Of a stretch of DNA of 64,000 nucleotides, positions 47,371 through 59,240 are shown in pieces; the stretch's first letter is position 1, and the number at the start of each line of letters is the position of its first letter. Under the pieces are notes generated by a model. That model did no database searches and was not told the origin of the DNA. It worked only from the letters and a program-made list of their open reading frames with translations. The stretch is from Ewingella sp. CoE-038-23 (lineage in GTDB: Bacteria > Pseudomonadota > Gammaproteobacteria > Enterobacterales > Enterobacteriaceae): positions 3,968,001-4,032,000 of the forward strand of contig NZ_JAZHOH010000001.1 of the NCBI RefSeq assembly GCF_040419245.1, written 5' to 3'. The position numbers were made by a program, and so were the translations under genes.

Positions 47371-48207
47371 TCAATCTGGAAGATTTGTGCACAGCCGCCT
47401 ATAACGCGCTGGCGTCAGCTGATATGCGCGGCGGAACCAGCGGCCGAGGTGGCTTTGGTCGGCGAAACCGAGGTCGGTGGCGACTCTTACCGGCGAGTGC
47501 CCGGCGGCGAGCCAGTGGCGGGCGCGGGTCAGTTTTAGCTGAATCAGGTAGGCGTGAGGCGGCAAGCCGAAAGCGGCCTTGAAGGCGCGAGTGACGATGA
47601 AACGGCTTTCGCCGAGGGCGGCGGCCAGTTGATCCAGCCCAATATCTTCCTGCATATGGGCGTGAAGGAAGTCCCGTGCGCGATGGGCCAGAGAGACATC
47701 GGTTCCCTCGCCGTCGGCCTTCAGCCGCCAGGTCAGATGCCCACCCAGCGCATTGAGCATGCTATCCAGCGTCGACTCGCGAACAATGCGCAGATCGTTG
47801 CTGTGCAAGGCGTCGAAGGCGCTGGAAACCGCCTGGGCCAGTTGCACATCCTGCGCCAGAGTGCGCTCAAAACTGGGGTCGCCGCCGGGGATGAAATCCT
47901 CCCGACGCGAGGCCAGTTCGCGACTGAGCCACTGCGGGTCGAGGTAGAGCATGTGATAGGTGAAACCGTCGGGTGCCACCGCGTCGCCGTCGTGGATCTC
48001 GCCGGGTTCGAGCATAAAGACCTTGCCGGGCAGGCTTTGGTGTTTTTGCCGACGGCAGCTGAACTGCTGCACGCCCTGCCGCGTTACGCCAATTAAATAG
48101 CTGTCGTGCCAATGCGGATCGTAGGCGTGGCCTTCAAAATGCGCCTGAATGGTTTCGATGCCGCTCTCTTTATCTTTCGATAAATCGACCCAGTTTTTTG
48201 GCGCCAT
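47371..48207 (-). CDS. AraC-family regulator with N-terminal cupin
   Basis: 278 residues. N-terminal AraC-type arm/cupin (FEGHAYDPHWHDSYLIGVTRQGVQQFSCRR...VFMLEPGEIHDGDAV). C-terminal double HTH (LDQLAAALGESRFIVTRAFKAAFGLPPHAYLIQLKLTRARHWLAAGHSPVRVATDLGFADQSHLGRWFRRAYQLTPARYR). It is upstream of and co-oriented with the DUF2000 gene. Confidence 0.92.
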   Translation of the reverse strand: MAPKNWVDLSKDKESGIETIQAHFEGHAYDPHWHDSYLIGVTRQGVQQFSCRRQKHQSLPGKVFMLEPGEIHDGDAVAPDGFTYHMLYLDPQWLSRELASRREDFIPGGDPSFERTLAQDVQLAQAVSSAFDALHSNDLRIVRESTLDSMLNALGGHLTWRLKADGEGTDVSLAHRARDFLHAHMQEDIGLDQLAAALGESRFIVTRAFKAAFGLPPHAYLIQLKLTRARHWLAAGHSPVRVATDLGFADQSHLGRWFRRAYQLTPARYRRLCTNLPD

Positions 48208-48313
48208 GGCCCTGCTCCGCTGTCTAAATTAACAACAGAGTAACAAAATGGCAGGAGGAAGAGAAAGGATGTTCAGCTCCCCCAAAACGGAGGAGCTGAA
48301 GCGTCAGCGGGGA

Positions 48314-49240
48314 TTAATGCTTAACGCTGTCGATAAAGGTTTTACGGGCGGTTTTCGAACCCAAACGCTCGGCTTCGTCCAGCAGTTTCAGTGCTTTATC
48401 CACATCACCGGCTTTCACCGCTTTCTTAATCGCATTGTTAAAGTAGGCTTCTGAATCAGACAGCATTGGCTCGGCCGGTTTGGCTGGTGCAGTAGGTTCG
48501 GTGCGAACCGGTGCTGGCGCAGCTTGCTGACCAACGATAATCGGCGTTGGAGCCGGAGTCGCAGAGCTGGTGCTGGTATTCACGTTATCGAGAATCTGAC
48601 CAATCATGATGTTGCCCGACTTCTGCTCGGCGCGAACTTTAATGCTCAGCGTGCCAGTTGGCGTGTGGCGAGCAATCGGGTCTGGAATATCCGGGATGGC
48701 GTTACCCACGCCAGCGGCATAGGCCTTGGCCGGGTTGGTCATCTGGGTAGTGGTCGCCAGGTCCTGCTTGGTGGTGTAAACCAACAGGTAAATCTGTTTC
48801 TGACCCAGCGCTGGCGTCAGTTTCAAAGTGCCTTCCAGACGATCGCTGGAGACAATGCCCGGTTTCTCATACGGGAAGTAGCTTGATGGGTAATAGGCCG
48901 CCGGGCGCATTTGTTCGTCCAGCACTAAGACGTTCGGCACATATACCGTTTTGCCGGTTGCGATGCTGGTGACGGTAATTTCCAGAGAACCACGGTCCGC
49001 AGGAACAGCAAATGCCCCTACCGCGCCCTGAATATTACCCTGATTGATTTGTGCGCTAGAAGCCGACAGCGTCACATCCTGCGTCACCGGAGGAACCAGT
49101 GGCGTCCACGACAATTTCTGTAAGGTCTGAGCGGAGATCACCGGCGCAACCGCTGTGTCAGTTTGCGCAGCATAAACACCTGCGGGGGTCATCGACAACA
49201 GGCTCAATGACAGACACAGTGACAGCAGATTCTTTTTCAT
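48314..49240 (-). CDS. malM: Maltose operon periplasmic protein MalM
   Basis: Start at MKKNLLSLCLSLSLL (the longer frame has no signal-like start), 308 residues. Signal peptide ends near VYA-AQT. Body pattern: LQKLSWTPLVPPVTQDVTLS, GSLEITVTSI, VLDEQMRPAAYYPSSYF and a Pro/Ala-rich segment before the C-terminal helix, as in MalM. Function in maltose uptake is unclear in all species. Last gene of malK-lamB-malM. Confidence 0.93.
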   Translation of the reverse strand: MKKNLLSLCLSLSLLSMTPAGVYAAQTDTAVAPVISAQTLQKLSWTPLVPPVTQDVTLSASSAQINQGNIQGAVGAFAVPADRGSLEITVTSIATGKTVYVPNVLVLDEQMRPAAYYPSSYFPYEKPGIVSSDRLEGTLKLTPALGQKQIYLLVYTTKQDLATTTQMTNPAKAYAAGVGNAIPDIPDPIARHTPTGTLSIKVRAEQKSGNIMIGQILDNVNTSTSSATPAPTPIIVGQQAAPAPVRTEPTAPAKPAEPMLSDSEAYFNNAIKKAVKAGDVDKALKLLDEAERLGSKTARKTFIDSVKH

Positions 49241-49371
49241 CGTTATTTCCTTTTGAATCACCATGAAGGCTGGCGAAAGGATCGCCAGCCAGCACATCTT
49301 GTTTTTTGTGGCCCAACCCTGCCACCGAACCTTCTAAATCATTCGTGTTGTGGCAAGGCGGCAACCAAGCT

Positions 49372-49408
49372 CATCCCCAGGAGCGTAGACAACTACGTGA
49401 CTGGGGTG
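49372..49408. repeat. Palindromic dispersed repeat between lamB and malM
   Basis: CATCCCCAG...CTGGGGTG outer arms with CGTAG/CTACG inner arms around ACAA. The flanking GTGAGCGCGGGCAGCCAACG... resembles short palindromic repeats I know from Yersinia and Serratia intergenic regions. It may stabilise lamB mRNA. Confidence 0.65.
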
Positions 49409-49454
49409 AGCGCGGGCAGCCAACGCGGCCACAGCGCGAAGGATGACGAAGGTT

Positions 49455-50780
<1,326 letters not shown>

Positions 50781-51890
50781 TTAAACGCCGGGCTCTGGGT
50801 GTAGCCGTCGGCACGCAGTCCCGTCCTCGCGGAACAAGTGACAGCGATGAGGCGGCAAGCCTATTGCGAATGTTGCACCTTCTTCTACCAACACCACGTC
50901 GTTCTGGCGGTACACCAGGTTTTGACGGATAGCCGGGATCTGGATGTGAATCTGGGTTTCGTTGCCGAGCTGCTCGACCACCTGCACCACGCCGGACAGC
51001 GTCACTTCTGCGATATCGCTCGGTAAGAGGTGTTCAGGACGGATCCCCAGAGACAGATTGCTGCCGACCGTGACCTCTTTGCCCTCAACCGGCAGCCATA
51101 CGCGCTGGCGGTCTGGCAGTTCAATCTGCACACGTTCGGCTTCAACGCCGGTGACTTTCACCGGCAGGAAATTCATTTTTGGCGAGCCAATAAACCCGGC
51201 CACAAAGCGATTTGCCGGATAGTGGTACAGGGCCAGAGGCTTGCCGATTTGCGCCACGCGACCGGCGTCGAGCACCACGATTTTGTCGGCCAATGTCATG
51301 GCTTCGACCTGATCGTGGGTGACGTAAATCATGGTGCGTTTCAAACGCTTATGCAGACGGGAGATCTCAATACGCATCTGGACGCGCAGCGCGGCGTCGA
51401 GGTTCGACAGCGGCTCATCGAGCAGGAAAACCGTCGGCTCGGCCACCAGCGTGCGGCCAATGGCGACGCGTTGACGCTGGCCGCCGGAGAGCGCCTTCGG
51501 GCGGCGATCCAGCAGGTGAGCCAGTTGCAGCACTTCTGAAACCTGATTCACCCGCTGGGTAATTTCGGCTTTTTTGGTGCCCGCCAGCTTCAGGCCGAAG
51601 GACATGTTTTCGGCCACGGAGAGGTGCGGGTAGAGCGCGTAGGACTGAAACACCATGCCGATGCCACGCTCGGCGGGCGGCACGTCGTTCATGCGTTTCT
51701 CGCCAATCAGCAAGTCGCCGGAGGTAATATCTTCCAGGCCCGCAATCATGCGTAACAGCGTAGATTTGCCACAGCCAGACGGCCCGACAAAAACCACGAA
51801 CTCACCTTCGGCAATCTCAATATTCACGTCTTTTGAGATGACCGTGTCGCCAAAGGCTTTGTAGAGGTTACGAAGTGATACGCCCGCCAT
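50781..51890 (-). CDS. malK: Maltose ABC transporter ATPase MalK
   Basis: 369 residues. Walker [11 protein letters not shown] loop, signature LSGGQRQR, Walker [14 protein letters not shown] loop YVTHDQ. The C-terminal regulatory domain includes [10 protein letters not shown] and GIRPEHL. It powers MalFG and also inhibits MalT. First gene of malK-lamB-malM, divergent from malE. Confidence 0.97.
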   Translation of the reverse strand: MAGVSLRNLYKAFGDTVISKDVNIEIAEGEFVVFVGPSGCGKSTLLRMIAGLEDITSGDLLIGEKRMNDVPPAERGIGMVFQSYALYPHLSVAENMSFGLKLAGTKKAEITQRVNQVSEVLQLAHLLDRRPKALSGGQRQRVAIGRTLVAEPTVFLLDEPLSNLDAALRVQMRIEISRLHKRLKRTMIYVTHDQVEAMTLADKIVVLDAGRVAQIGKPLALYHYPANRFVAGFIGSPKMNFLPVKVTGVEAERVQIELPDRQRVWLPVEGKEVTVGSNLSLGIRPEHLLPSDIAEVTLSGVVQVVEQLGNETQIHIQIPAIRQNLVYRQNDVVLVEEGATFAIGLPPHRCHLFREDGTACRRLHPEPGV

Positions 51891-52033
51891 AGCCGACTCC
51901 TGAACAGACTTGCTGGAGTCTCCTGCTCACCGCGCGGTCAATCATTTATTCGCCGCGTAAGCAAGGAAACTGAATGTCAGGCAGAGTGCGGGAACGATAC
52001 CTTTTCGTAATCATCCGTAACAAAGATTTTCGT

Positions 52034-52057
52034 GGGGGAGGAGGAAGGAGGATGAGG
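52034..52057 (+). promoter_or_regulatory. Pair of MalT-box-like sites
   Basis: GGGGAGGAGG and GAGGATGAGG in direct orientation, 13 bases apart start to start, about 145 bases upstream of the malK start codon side. MalT binds such pairs. Confidence 0.65.
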
Positions 52058-52202
52058 CTATTGCGCAAACGGCTGAAAGTTCACACTAAAGATCAAATTC
52101 GTGATCTTGATGGCAAATTGCCACCCATAATTTTGAGTTATACCCCACAGAATGCGCGGCAGTGTTAAGTGGATCACACAACCAGAGAGGGGGGCGTAGA
52201 GA

Positions 52203-52213
52203 GGGGGATGATG
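52203..52213 (+). promoter_or_regulatory. MalT-box-like site proximal to malE
   Basis: GGGGGATGATG, one mismatch from the MalT decamer, about 130 bases before malE. Confidence 0.6.
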
Positions 52214-52342
52214 AAGCTATGTTGAGTTATCGCCGACACTGGTCCGGCAAGCTTATCTGGCTACCTCAAACCGACTTTTACGACATTAACGTCACCTTCA
52301 GACGGAATAAAAATCGCCTCTCTACGCTCGTTAAAGGATTAG

Positions 52343-53533
52343 ATGATGAATAAGACAGTCACACGAACTCTCGCAGTATCTGCCCTGGCAACGCTTTTCA
52401 TGTCGTCCTCCGCGTTTGCCAAAATCGAAGAAGGCAAGTTGGTCATCTGGATCAACGGAGACAAGGGCTATAACGGCCTGGCCGAAGTAGGTAAGAAGTT
52501 TGAGAAGGACACCGGCATCAAAGTGCTGGTTGAGCACCCAGACAAACTGGAAGAGAAGTATCCGCAGGTGGCTGCCACCGGCGACGGCCCGGACATTATC
52601 TTCTGGGCCCATGACCGATTTGGCGGCTACGCCCAGTCCGGCTTGCTGGCGGAAATCAGCCCGGATCAGGCGTTCAAAGATAAACTCTTCCCGTTTACCT
52701 GGGACGCGGTCACCTTCAACGGCAAGCTGATCGGCTACCCGGTTTCAGTGGAAGCGCTGTCGCTTATTTATAATAAAGACATCATCAAGCAGGCGCCGAA
52801 GACTTGGGAAGAGATCCCCGCGCTGGACAAAGAGCTGCGCGCCAAAGGCAAAAGCGCCATCATGTGGAACCTGCAAGAGCCCTACTTCACATGGCCAATT
52901 ATCGCCGCCGACGGCGGTTACGCGTACAAATACGAAAACGGCAAATACAACATCAAAGACACCGGCGTGAATAACGCGGGTTCGCAGGCTGGCCTGCAAT
53001 TCATCATCGACATGGTGAAGAACAAAAATATTAATGCCGACACTGATTACTCCATCGCCGAAGCCGCGTTTAACAAGGGCCAGACCGCGATGACCATTGA
53101 TGGCCCTTGGGCATGGTCAAACATCGATAAAAGTAAAATCAACTACGGCGTGACGCTGCTGCCAACCTTCCAGGGCAAACCGTCGAAGCCGTTCGTCGGG
53201 GTATTAACCGCGGGTATTAATGCCGCTAGCCCGAATAAAGAGCTGGCCAAAGAGTTTCTGGAAAACTACCTGCTGACCGATGACGGCTTGGCGGCAGTGA
53301 ATAAAGACAAGCCGCTGGGCGCCGTGGCGCTGAAGTCCTATCAGGAAAAACTGGAGCAAGATCCGCGCATTGCCGCCACCATGGCGAACTCGAAAACCGG
53401 CGAAATCATGCCGAATATCCCGCAGATGAGTAACTTCTGGTATGCCGAACGCAGCGCGATCATCAATGCTATCAATGGTCGTCAAACCGTCGAGCAGGCG
53501 CTGAAAGAAGCTGAAACCCGCGTCACCAAGTAA
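52343..53533 (+). CDS. malE: Maltose/maltodextrin-binding protein MalE
   Basis: 396 residues. Signal peptide to AFA-KIEEG. Mature start [35 protein letters not shown], then [22 protein letters not shown] and WKEEIP-like stretches, as in MBP. Periplasmic receptor of MalFGK2. GGATTAG upstream as weak RBS. First gene of malEFG. Confidence 0.98.
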   Translation: MMNKTVTRTLAVSALATLFMSSSAFAKIEEGKLVIWINGDKGYNGLAEVGKKFEKDTGIKVLVEHPDKLEEKYPQVAATGDGPDIIFWAHDRFGGYAQSGLLAEISPDQAFKDKLFPFTWDAVTFNGKLIGYPVSVEALSLIYNKDIIKQAPKTWEEIPALDKELRAKGKSAIMWNLQEPYFTWPIIAADGGYAYKYENGKYNIKDTGVNNAGSQAGLQFIIDMVKNKNINADTDYSIAEAAFNKGQTAMTIDGPWAWSNIDKSKINYGVTLLPTFQGKPSKPFVGVLTAGINAASPNKELAKEFLENYLLTDDGLAAVNKDKPLGAVALKSYQEKLEQDPRIAATMANSKTGEIMPNIPQMSNFWYAERSAIINAINGRQTVEQALKEAETRVTK

Positions 53534-53564
53534 TCTGACGCCTGAGCTAAAGTGAGTCGTAACC

Positions 53565-53590
53565 CGCCGGGGTGAAGCTTCGCCCCGGCG
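53565..53590. repeat. Hairpin between malE and malF
   Basis: CGCCGGGGTGAAG and CTTCGCCCCGGCG, 13-bp arms with one G-U pair. It sits where E. coli carries REP hairpins that protect malE mRNA and lower malF expression. Confidence 0.8.
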
Positions 53591-53606
53591 TAACAAGGGA
53601 TGTGCT

Positions 53607-55169
53607 ATGCAAGAAAGCGGAATGTCAGCCAGAAAAAAAGGGCGCATCGGCAGTGGCGTGAAATGGCTGGTGGTCAGTTTGCTCGCCCTGTTTACCGGCT
53701 ACCTGATTGTCCTGATGTACGCGCAGGGCGAGATGCTGTTTGCCATGCTAACGCTGCTGCTTTCCAGCGTCGGCTTATATATTTATGCCAACCGCCGCGC
53801 CTACTCGTGGCGCTATATTTATCCCGGCCTCGCCGGTATGTCGCTGTTCGTGCTGTTCCCGCTAGTTTGTACCATTTTCATCGCCTTCACCAACTACAGC
53901 AGCACCAACCAACTGACCTTTGAACGGGCGCAGTCGGTATTAATGGACCGCCAGTTTCAGGCTGATAAAGCCTACCCGTTCGCCTTATTCCCCGCCGACG
54001 CCGACCAGTGGCGCTTGGCCCTGACCTCGCCTGACAGTGGCGAAATATTAGTGTCCGCCCCCTTTGCTTTTAATCCGGCGACGCAGCAAACCTTAACGCT
54101 CTCTCCGCAGGCCATGCCCGAGGGGGAAAAAGCCGGGCTGCGCGTCGTCACCCAAAACCGTCAGGCGCTGGGGCAATTGACCGCCAAACTGCCTAGTGGC
54201 GAAAGCCTGAAGATGAGCTCGCTGCGCCAGTTTTCCGGCAGCCAGCCTCTGTACCAGCGCGCTGAAGATGGCAAACAGCTGACCAACGTGCAGAGCGGCG
54301 TGGTGTATCGCCCGAATATGCAAACTGGCTTCTATCAGGCGGTGAATGCCCAAGGCGAGTGGCAGGCGGAGAAGCTCAGTCCCGGCTTTACGGTGAATAT
54401 CGGCTGGGCCAACTTCCTGCGCGTACTGCACGACGACGGCATCCAGAAGCCGTTCCTGTCTATCTTCGTCTGGACCATTATCTTCTCGCTGCTGACGGTG
54501 ATTTTCACCACCGCCGTGGGCATGGTGCTGGCCTGCGTGGTGCAGTGGGAGGAGCTGAAAGGCAAGGCCATTTATCGGCTGCTGTTTATTCTGCCGTATG
54601 CCGTGCCGGCTTTTATTTCCATCTTGATTTTCAAAGGGTTGTTTAACCAAAGCTTCGGTGAAATCAACCTGATGCTCAGTAGCCTGTTTGGCATCAAGCC
54701 AGCGTGGTTTAGTGACCCGCTGACCGCCAAGACCATGATTATTATCGTCAATACGTGGCTGGGTTATCCCTACATTATGATTTTGTGCATGGGGCTGCTG
54801 AAGGCCATTCCTGATGACCTGTATGAAGCCTCGGCGATGGACGGCGCGACGCCGATGCAGAACTTCTTCCGTATCACTTTCCCTTTGCTTATCAAGCCGC
54901 TGGCACCGCTGATGCTAGCGAGCTTTGCCTTTAACTTTAACAACTTCGTGCTGATCCAGCTGTTGACCAACGGCGGCCCGAATATGATTGGCACCACTAC
55001 CCCGGCCGGGCATACCGACCTGCTGGTCAGTTACACCTATCGCATCGCCTTTGAGGGCGGCGGAGGCCAAGATTTCGGGCTGGCGGCGGCGATTGCCACG
55101 CTGATTTTCCTGTTGGTGGGTGCGCTGGCGTTGATAAACCTGAAAGCTTCCCGCATGAAATTCGACTAG
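53607..55169 (+). CDS. malF: Maltose ABC transporter permease MalF
   Basis: 520 residues. Eight membrane helices with the large periplasmic P2 loop (~residues 95-270, [18 protein letters not shown] then [22 protein letters not shown]) that is diagnostic of enterobacterial MalF. The EAA loop is [22 protein letters not shown]. It pairs with MalG as the channel. Start at the annotated ATG; internal Met also possible. Confidence 0.97.
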   Translation: MQESGMSARKKGRIGSGVKWLVVSLLALFTGYLIVLMYAQGEMLFAMLTLLLSSVGLYIYANRRAYSWRYIYPGLAGMSLFVLFPLVCTIFIAFTNYSSTNQLTFERAQSVLMDRQFQADKAYPFALFPADADQWRLALTSPDSGEILVSAPFAFNPATQQTLTLSPQAMPEGEKAGLRVVTQNRQALGQLTAKLPSGESLKMSSLRQFSGSQPLYQRAEDGKQLTNVQSGVVYRPNMQTGFYQAVNAQGEWQAEKLSPGFTVNIGWANFLRVLHDDGIQKPFLSIFVWTIIFSLLTVIFTTAVGMVLACVVQWEELKGKAIYRLLFILPYAVPAFISILIFKGLFNQSFGEINLMLSSLFGIKPAWFSDPLTAKTMIIIVNTWLGYPYIMILCMGLLKAIPDDLYEASAMDGATPMQNFFRITFPLLIKPLAPLMLASFAFNFNNFVLIQLLTNGGPNMIGTTTPAGHTDLLVSYTYRIAFEGGGGQDFGLAAAIATLIFLLVGALALINLKASRMKFD

Positions 55170-55188
55170 TCGACAAGGAGAGAGACAA

Positions 55189-56079
55189 ATGCCCATGGTT
55201 AAACCTAAGTCGCAAAAACTCCGGCTGCTGGTCACTCACGTGTTGCTGCTGTGCTTTGTGGCGCTGATCTTGTTCCCGCTGCTGATGGTATTTGCGATTT
55301 CGCTACGGCCCGGCAACTTCGCCACCGGCAGCATCATTCCTGAGCAAATATCCTGGGATCACTGGAAGCTGGCGCTGGGTATGGCGGTAACCAACAGCGA
55401 CGGCAGCGTCACGCCGCCGCCCTTCCCGGTGATGCTGTGGTTGTGGAACTCCATCAAGATTGCGGTGATCACCGCGATCGGCATTGTGGCGCTCTCCACC
55501 ACCTGCGCCTATGCCTTCGCGCGCATGCGCTTTCGCGGTAAAAGCACGCTGCTGAAAGGCATGCTGATTTTCCAAATGTTCCCGGCGGTGCTCTCTCTGG
55601 TGGCGCTCTACGCCCTGTTCGACCGCCTCGGCCAGTATGTGCCTTTCCTCGGGTTGAATACCCACGGCGGGGTGATTTTCGCCTATATGGGCGGCATCGC
55701 GCTGCACGTCTGGACCATTAAGGGTTACTTCGAAACCATTGATAATTCACTGGAAGAAGCCGCCTCGCTCGACGGCGCGACGCCTTGGCAGGCTTTCCGG
55801 CTGGTGCTGTTGCCGCTGTCGGTGCCGATTCTGGCGGTGGTGTTTATTCTGTCGTTTATCGCCGCGATCACCGAAGTGCCGGTGGCGTCTCTGCTGCTGC
55901 GCGACGTCAATAGCTACACGCTGGCGGTCGGCATGCAGCAATATCTCAACCCGCAAAACTACCTGTGGGGCGACTTTGCCGCGGCGGCAATTCTGTCTGC
56001 GATACCTATCACGGCGGTGTTCCTGATTGCACAACGCTGGCTGGTGGGAGGATTAACGGCGGGCGGGGTGAAGGGCTAG
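55189..56079 (+). CDS. malG: Maltose ABC transporter permease MalG
   Basis: 296 residues. Six helices; EAA loop [24 protein letters not shown]-terminal [27 protein letters not shown]-terminus ends in [10 protein letters not shown], the region that contacts MalK. AAGGAGAGAG precedes the start, 19 bases after malF. Confidence 0.97.
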   Translation: MPMVKPKSQKLRLLVTHVLLLCFVALILFPLLMVFAISLRPGNFATGSIIPEQISWDHWKLALGMAVTNSDGSVTPPPFPVMLWLWNSIKIAVITAIGIVALSTTCAYAFARMRFRGKSTLLKGMLIFQMFPAVLSLVALYALFDRLGQYVPFLGLNTHGGVIFAYMGGIALHVWTIKGYFETIDNSLEEAASLDGATPWQAFRLVLLPLSVPILAVVFILSFIAAITEVPVASLLLRDVNSYTLAVGMQQYLNPQNYLWGDFAAAAILSAIPITAVFLIAQRWLVGGLTAGGVKG

Positions 56080-56143
56080 TTTACTGCAATGCGCTTGGTG
56101 TTATTTGGCTGTACTTCTCAACAACCTCTGTGTCTGAACTATT

Positions 56144-56169
56144 GGCGACTTGCGAAAGTCGCCTTTTTT
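56144..56169 (+). terminator. malEFG terminator
   Basis: GGCGACTT and AAGTCGCC with a GCGA tetraloop, followed by TTTTTT. Confidence 0.92.
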
Positions 56170-56187
56170 CATCTGGTTTAGAAGCCG

Positions 56188-56526
56188 TTACGCGAAGTAG
56201 AACCACGCGGTTTCAATCAGGCCATTTTCAATTTCAAACACCGCGACGCTTTCGATGGGCTGCTCATTAATGCCGTGAATGCGTTCGTGGTCAAACACCT
56301 TATTGCCCAGCACCGAACGGGATATTAATTCAGCCCGCAGCTTCGGGTTATTAAAGCGGTGATTAGCATAAAACTCACGTAACTGCTGCTTGCCGACGGT
56401 CGAAGGCTCGGTGGCAGGCATACGGAACCCTTTGAAAGTTTCACTGAAACAGGCGACGAACTTTTCTAAGTCGTGCTCGTTATAGGCATAAAACTGCTGT
56501 TCAACAGGCAATAAAGGTGAAGACAT
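56188..56526 (-). CDS. SnoaL/NTF2-like small enzyme or binding protein
   Basis: 112 residues in an NTF2-like fold: MSSPLLPVEQQFYAYNEHDLEKFVACFSETFKGFRMPA, then GKQQLREFYANHRF and VAVFEIENGLIETAWFYFA. Members include isomerases and hydroxysteroid enzymes; the reaction cannot be told. Convergent with malG across the terminator. Confidence 0.78.
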   Translation of the reverse strand: MSSPLLPVEQQFYAYNEHDLEKFVACFSETFKGFRMPATEPSTVGKQQLREFYANHRFNNPKLRAELISRSVLGNKVFDHERIHGINEQPIESVAVFEIENGLIETAWFYFA

Positions 56527-56599
56527 ATCAACTCCGGAATTGAATAAAAATTCTTATTATTTGAATGGAAATTCAATATCAATTGATGCAGTCAATATG

Positions 56600-57388
56600 T
56601 CAATCACGAGGTTTTAAATCCCACAGGCCTCTGACCGTGTTCATCAAGCTGGCCGTGCCGCTGGCGACCGACAACCCGCGAATACCTTCATCGCCGAAGT
56701 TGACCACGGTTTCCAGCCCGGCCTCTTGGCACAGCACCGCGCCTCCGGCGATATCCCACAGGGTGGTGCGGCGCTGTAGATGGCCGTCAATCACCCCTTT
56801 GGCGGCAAACACCATGCCCACGGTGGTGCAGCGATAACACTGCACCGACCAATCGGCGGCGCGCAGCCCTTGGTAGAAGTTGGCGGCGTCATCGAGGCGG
56901 TCGTCGGAACTGTCGCCGAGGGAGAGGATCTGCACGTCGCCAAAACGGTTGTCGCGGGTAAAAGGCTCGCCGTTGAGGAAGATGCCTTTGCCGCTTTGTG
57001 CCGCAAACTGTTCATTGAGCACCGGCAGCGCCACCACGCCAATCACCGGCTTCTTGCCTTCCACCAGCCCCAGCGACACGCCCCACAGCGGCGAACCGCG
57101 CAGGAAATTCGAGGTGCCGTCGATTGGATCGATAACCCAGCAGGCCGCGTCGGTCAGCGTGCCGCCAAGCTCTTCGCCAATAATGGCATCTTGCGGGAAA
57201 TGCTCGGCCAGCTGCGCGCGGATAAATTGCTCCACGGCGACATCGGCCTGTGAGACAAAATCCTGCACTTTTTTGCTACTGACCTGAATCTCATCCCGGC
57301 GGTTGAAGTAGTTTAGCGCCAGCTCGGCGGCCTGCGCGGCAATCTGGCTGGCCTTGGCCAGACGTGGTGACATGTCTTGGTTAATCAT
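56600..57388 (-). CDS. Inositol-monophosphatase-family enzyme
   Basis: 262 residues. Metal sites EELGG, WVIDPIDGTSNFLRGSPLWGVSLGL and LWDIAGGAVLC place it in the lithium-sensitive IMPase superfamily. It could act on inositol phosphates or related phosphosugars or phosphoesters; specificity is unknown. It is not the housekeeping suhB, as far as context shows. Monocistronic. Confidence 0.88.
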   Translation of the reverse strand: MINQDMSPRLAKASQIAAQAAELALNYFNRRDEIQVSSKKVQDFVSQADVAVEQFIRAQLAEHFPQDAIIGEELGGTLTDAACWVIDPIDGTSNFLRGSPLWGVSLGLVEGKKPVIGVVALPVLNEQFAAQSGKGIFLNGEPFTRDNRFGDVQILSLGDSSDDRLDDAANFYQGLRAADWSVQCYRCTTVGMVFAAKGVIDGHLQRRTTLWDIAGGAVLCQEAGLETVVNFGDEGIRGLSVASGTASLMNTVRGLWDLKPRD

Positions 57389-57483
57389 CGTTGTCCCTGA
57401 ATTTCATCCCGTTTTGCTTGAGCAAAAATAAAATTGGCCACAGCATGCCCTCTGATTGATGAACAAAATATGACAATCTGCCG

Positions 57484-57936
57484 TTAGAGCGTCAAACGAT
57501 GGGTCACATTGGGGTCATCCGTCACCGGCACAAACCCCAAACTGCGGTAGAAGGCGTGGGCGCTCTCCGGGGCGTGAGTATTGAGCAGGTCGAAGTAGTC
57601 TGGCGCATCGGCCAGCAGGTGAGTCATCAGCAACTGGCCGACGCCCTGCCGCCTTAGCTCGCGGGTCACAAACAGATGGCGCACCCGGCCAATGCGCGGC
57701 GAGTTGGCAAAGGGGTCGATATTGCGCCCGCAGATGCCCACCAGTTGGCGCTCATCGCTGCCCTGCTGCAATAAAAATGCCCCGTTGAGCATCTCCCCCT
57801 TTAGGGCAAAACGGTTGGCGCCAGAGCGCCAGTTGTCGCGCAGGCGCACCAGCATGCGTTGCCCCTCGCGCTGACTTTCGGCGCAGAGAGCATCAAATCC
57901 CGTCGTAGAAGGGTCAACCGACGCAATGATTAACAT
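57484..57936 (-). CDS. GNAT-family N-acetyltransferase
   Basis: Start at MLIIASVDPS with GGAGAACCT upstream; 150 residues. The acetyl-CoA site is visible as VRHLFVTRELRRQGVGQLLMTHLL, with C-terminal NTHAPESAHAFYRSLGFVPV. Substrate unknown. Divergent from the substrate-binding protein gene. Confidence 0.87.
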   Translation of the reverse strand: MLIIASVDPSTTGFDALCAESQREGQRMLVRLRDNWRSGANRFALKGEMLNGAFLLQQGSDERQLVGICGRNIDPFANSPRIGRVRHLFVTRELRRQGVGQLLMTHLLADAPDYFDLLNTHAPESAHAFYRSLGFVPVTDDPNVTHRLTL

Positions 57937-58117
57937 AGGTTCTCCGATGAGTGTCGAAAGACTTACCAATATAGCGCCTCTGGCCCTCTGCGCGTTGCTA
58001 GATTTTTTTTGCTTTCCGTTGCTCTGCTCTTTCTGTTTCATCTCCCCACTTTTGGTCATATTTTGTTAAGCCGCTCCGTTATATAATCCATTTCACAACG
58101 AACCAGAGGATCATAAC

Positions 58118-59197
58118 GTGCGCGCTTTCCGTTCAATTTTGCTGCTTGGCCTTGCGCTGAGCTTTGCACCACTTTCATCATGGGCTTCCCGCCAGATTAC
58201 CGACCAGTTAGGCCGTCAGGTGACGATTCCCGATAAAGTCGATCGCGTCGTCGTGTTGCAACACCAGACGCTCAACCTGCTGGTGCAGCTTGATGCCACG
58301 GACGAGATCGTCGGCGTGCTCAATAACTGGAAAAAACAGCTGGGCGATGGCTATGAGCGTCTGGCCCCGTCACTTGATAGCAAGGCGCAGGTCGGCGACC
58401 TGACCAGTGTGAATCTGGAAAGCCTAGTGGCGCTGCACCCGCAGGTGGTGTTCGTCACCAACTACGCGCCGCAGGAGATGATTGACCAGATTAGCCATAC
58501 CGGCATCGCAGTGGTGGCGATTTCCCTGCGCGAAGATGCCAAGGATCAGGCGGGAAAACTCAATCCGACCCTCGACAATGAGGATCAGGCTTACGATAAC
58601 GGGCTTAAGCAAGGCATCCGACTGATTGGCGAAGTTGTGAACCGCCAAAAACAGGCCGCGGCATTGATCGACTATACTTTTTCTCAGCGTCAGATTGTTA
58701 GCCAGCGTTTGAAAGACATTCCTGCCGATAGGCGTATACGCACTTACATGGCCAATCCTGAATTAACCACCTACGGCTCGGGCAAATATACCGGGCTGAT
58801 GATGGCCCATGCCGGTGCGATGAATGTCGCCGCCGCGACGGTGAAAGGCTTCAAGCAGGTGGCGCTGGAACAGGTGATCGCGTGGGATCCGCAGGTGATC
58901 TTCGTGCAAGATCGCTATCCGGAAGTGGTGGATCAAATTAATAACGATCCGCAATGGCAGGCCATCGACGCCGTGAAGAACCATCGAGTGTATTTGATGC
59001 CTGAGTACGCCAAAGCCTGGGGTTACCCAATGCCCGAAGCGCTGGCGATTGGCGAACTGTGGATGGCGAAAAAGCTTTATCCACAAAAGTTTACCGACAT
59101 CAATATGCAGAAACAGGCAGATGACTATTATCAGCGTTTCTACCGTACGAGCTATGTCAGTCAAGCCGAGCAGAAAGGGAGCCAGCCTCGCCCCTGA
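58118..59197 (+). CDS. Periplasmic substrate-binding protein, iron/B12/molybdate class III
   Basis: 359 residues. Signal peptide to SWA-SRQ. Class III fold motifs: RQITDQLGRQVTIPDKVDRVVVL, LVALHPQVVFVTNYA and VIAWDPQVIFVQDRY. Such proteins bind metal chelates, haem, cobalamin or molybdate (MolA). No permease or ATPase gene is beside it; only a ModA-like gene follows after 43 bases. Possibly an orphan receptor serving a transporter coded elsewhere. Confidence 0.88.
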   Translation: MRAFRSILLLGLALSFAPLSSWASRQITDQLGRQVTIPDKVDRVVVLQHQTLNLLVQLDATDEIVGVLNNWKKQLGDGYERLAPSLDSKAQVGDLTSVNLESLVALHPQVVFVTNYAPQEMIDQISHTGIAVVAISLREDAKDQAGKLNPTLDNEDQAYDNGLKQGIRLIGEVVNRQKQAAALIDYTFSQRQIVSQRLKDIPADRRIRTYMANPELTTYGSGKYTGLMMAHAGAMNVAAATVKGFKQVALEQVIAWDPQVIFVQDRYPEVVDQINNDPQWQAIDAVKNHRVYLMPEYAKAWGYPMPEALAIGELWMAKKLYPQKFTDINMQKQADDYYQRFYRTSYVSQAEQKGSQPRP

Positions 59198-59240
59198 TGC
59201 CATCACGGTGAGGCGATAAAATAATAAAGGAGAATAAGAG

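Larger units (their letters stand above)
51891..52342. promoter_or_regulatory. malK / malE divergent control region
   Basis: About 450 bases between the two start codons. MalT-box-like decamers (consensus GGGGATGAGG): GGGGAGGAGG at 52035, GAGGATGAGG at 52048, GGGGATGATG at 52204. CRP-like half sites such as TTCGTGATCTTGATGGCAAATT near 52098 and AAGTGGATCACAC near 52168 lie between. This is the layout of the malEp/malKp nucleoprotein complex. Boundaries and activity are inferred from position and consensus. Confidence 0.75.
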
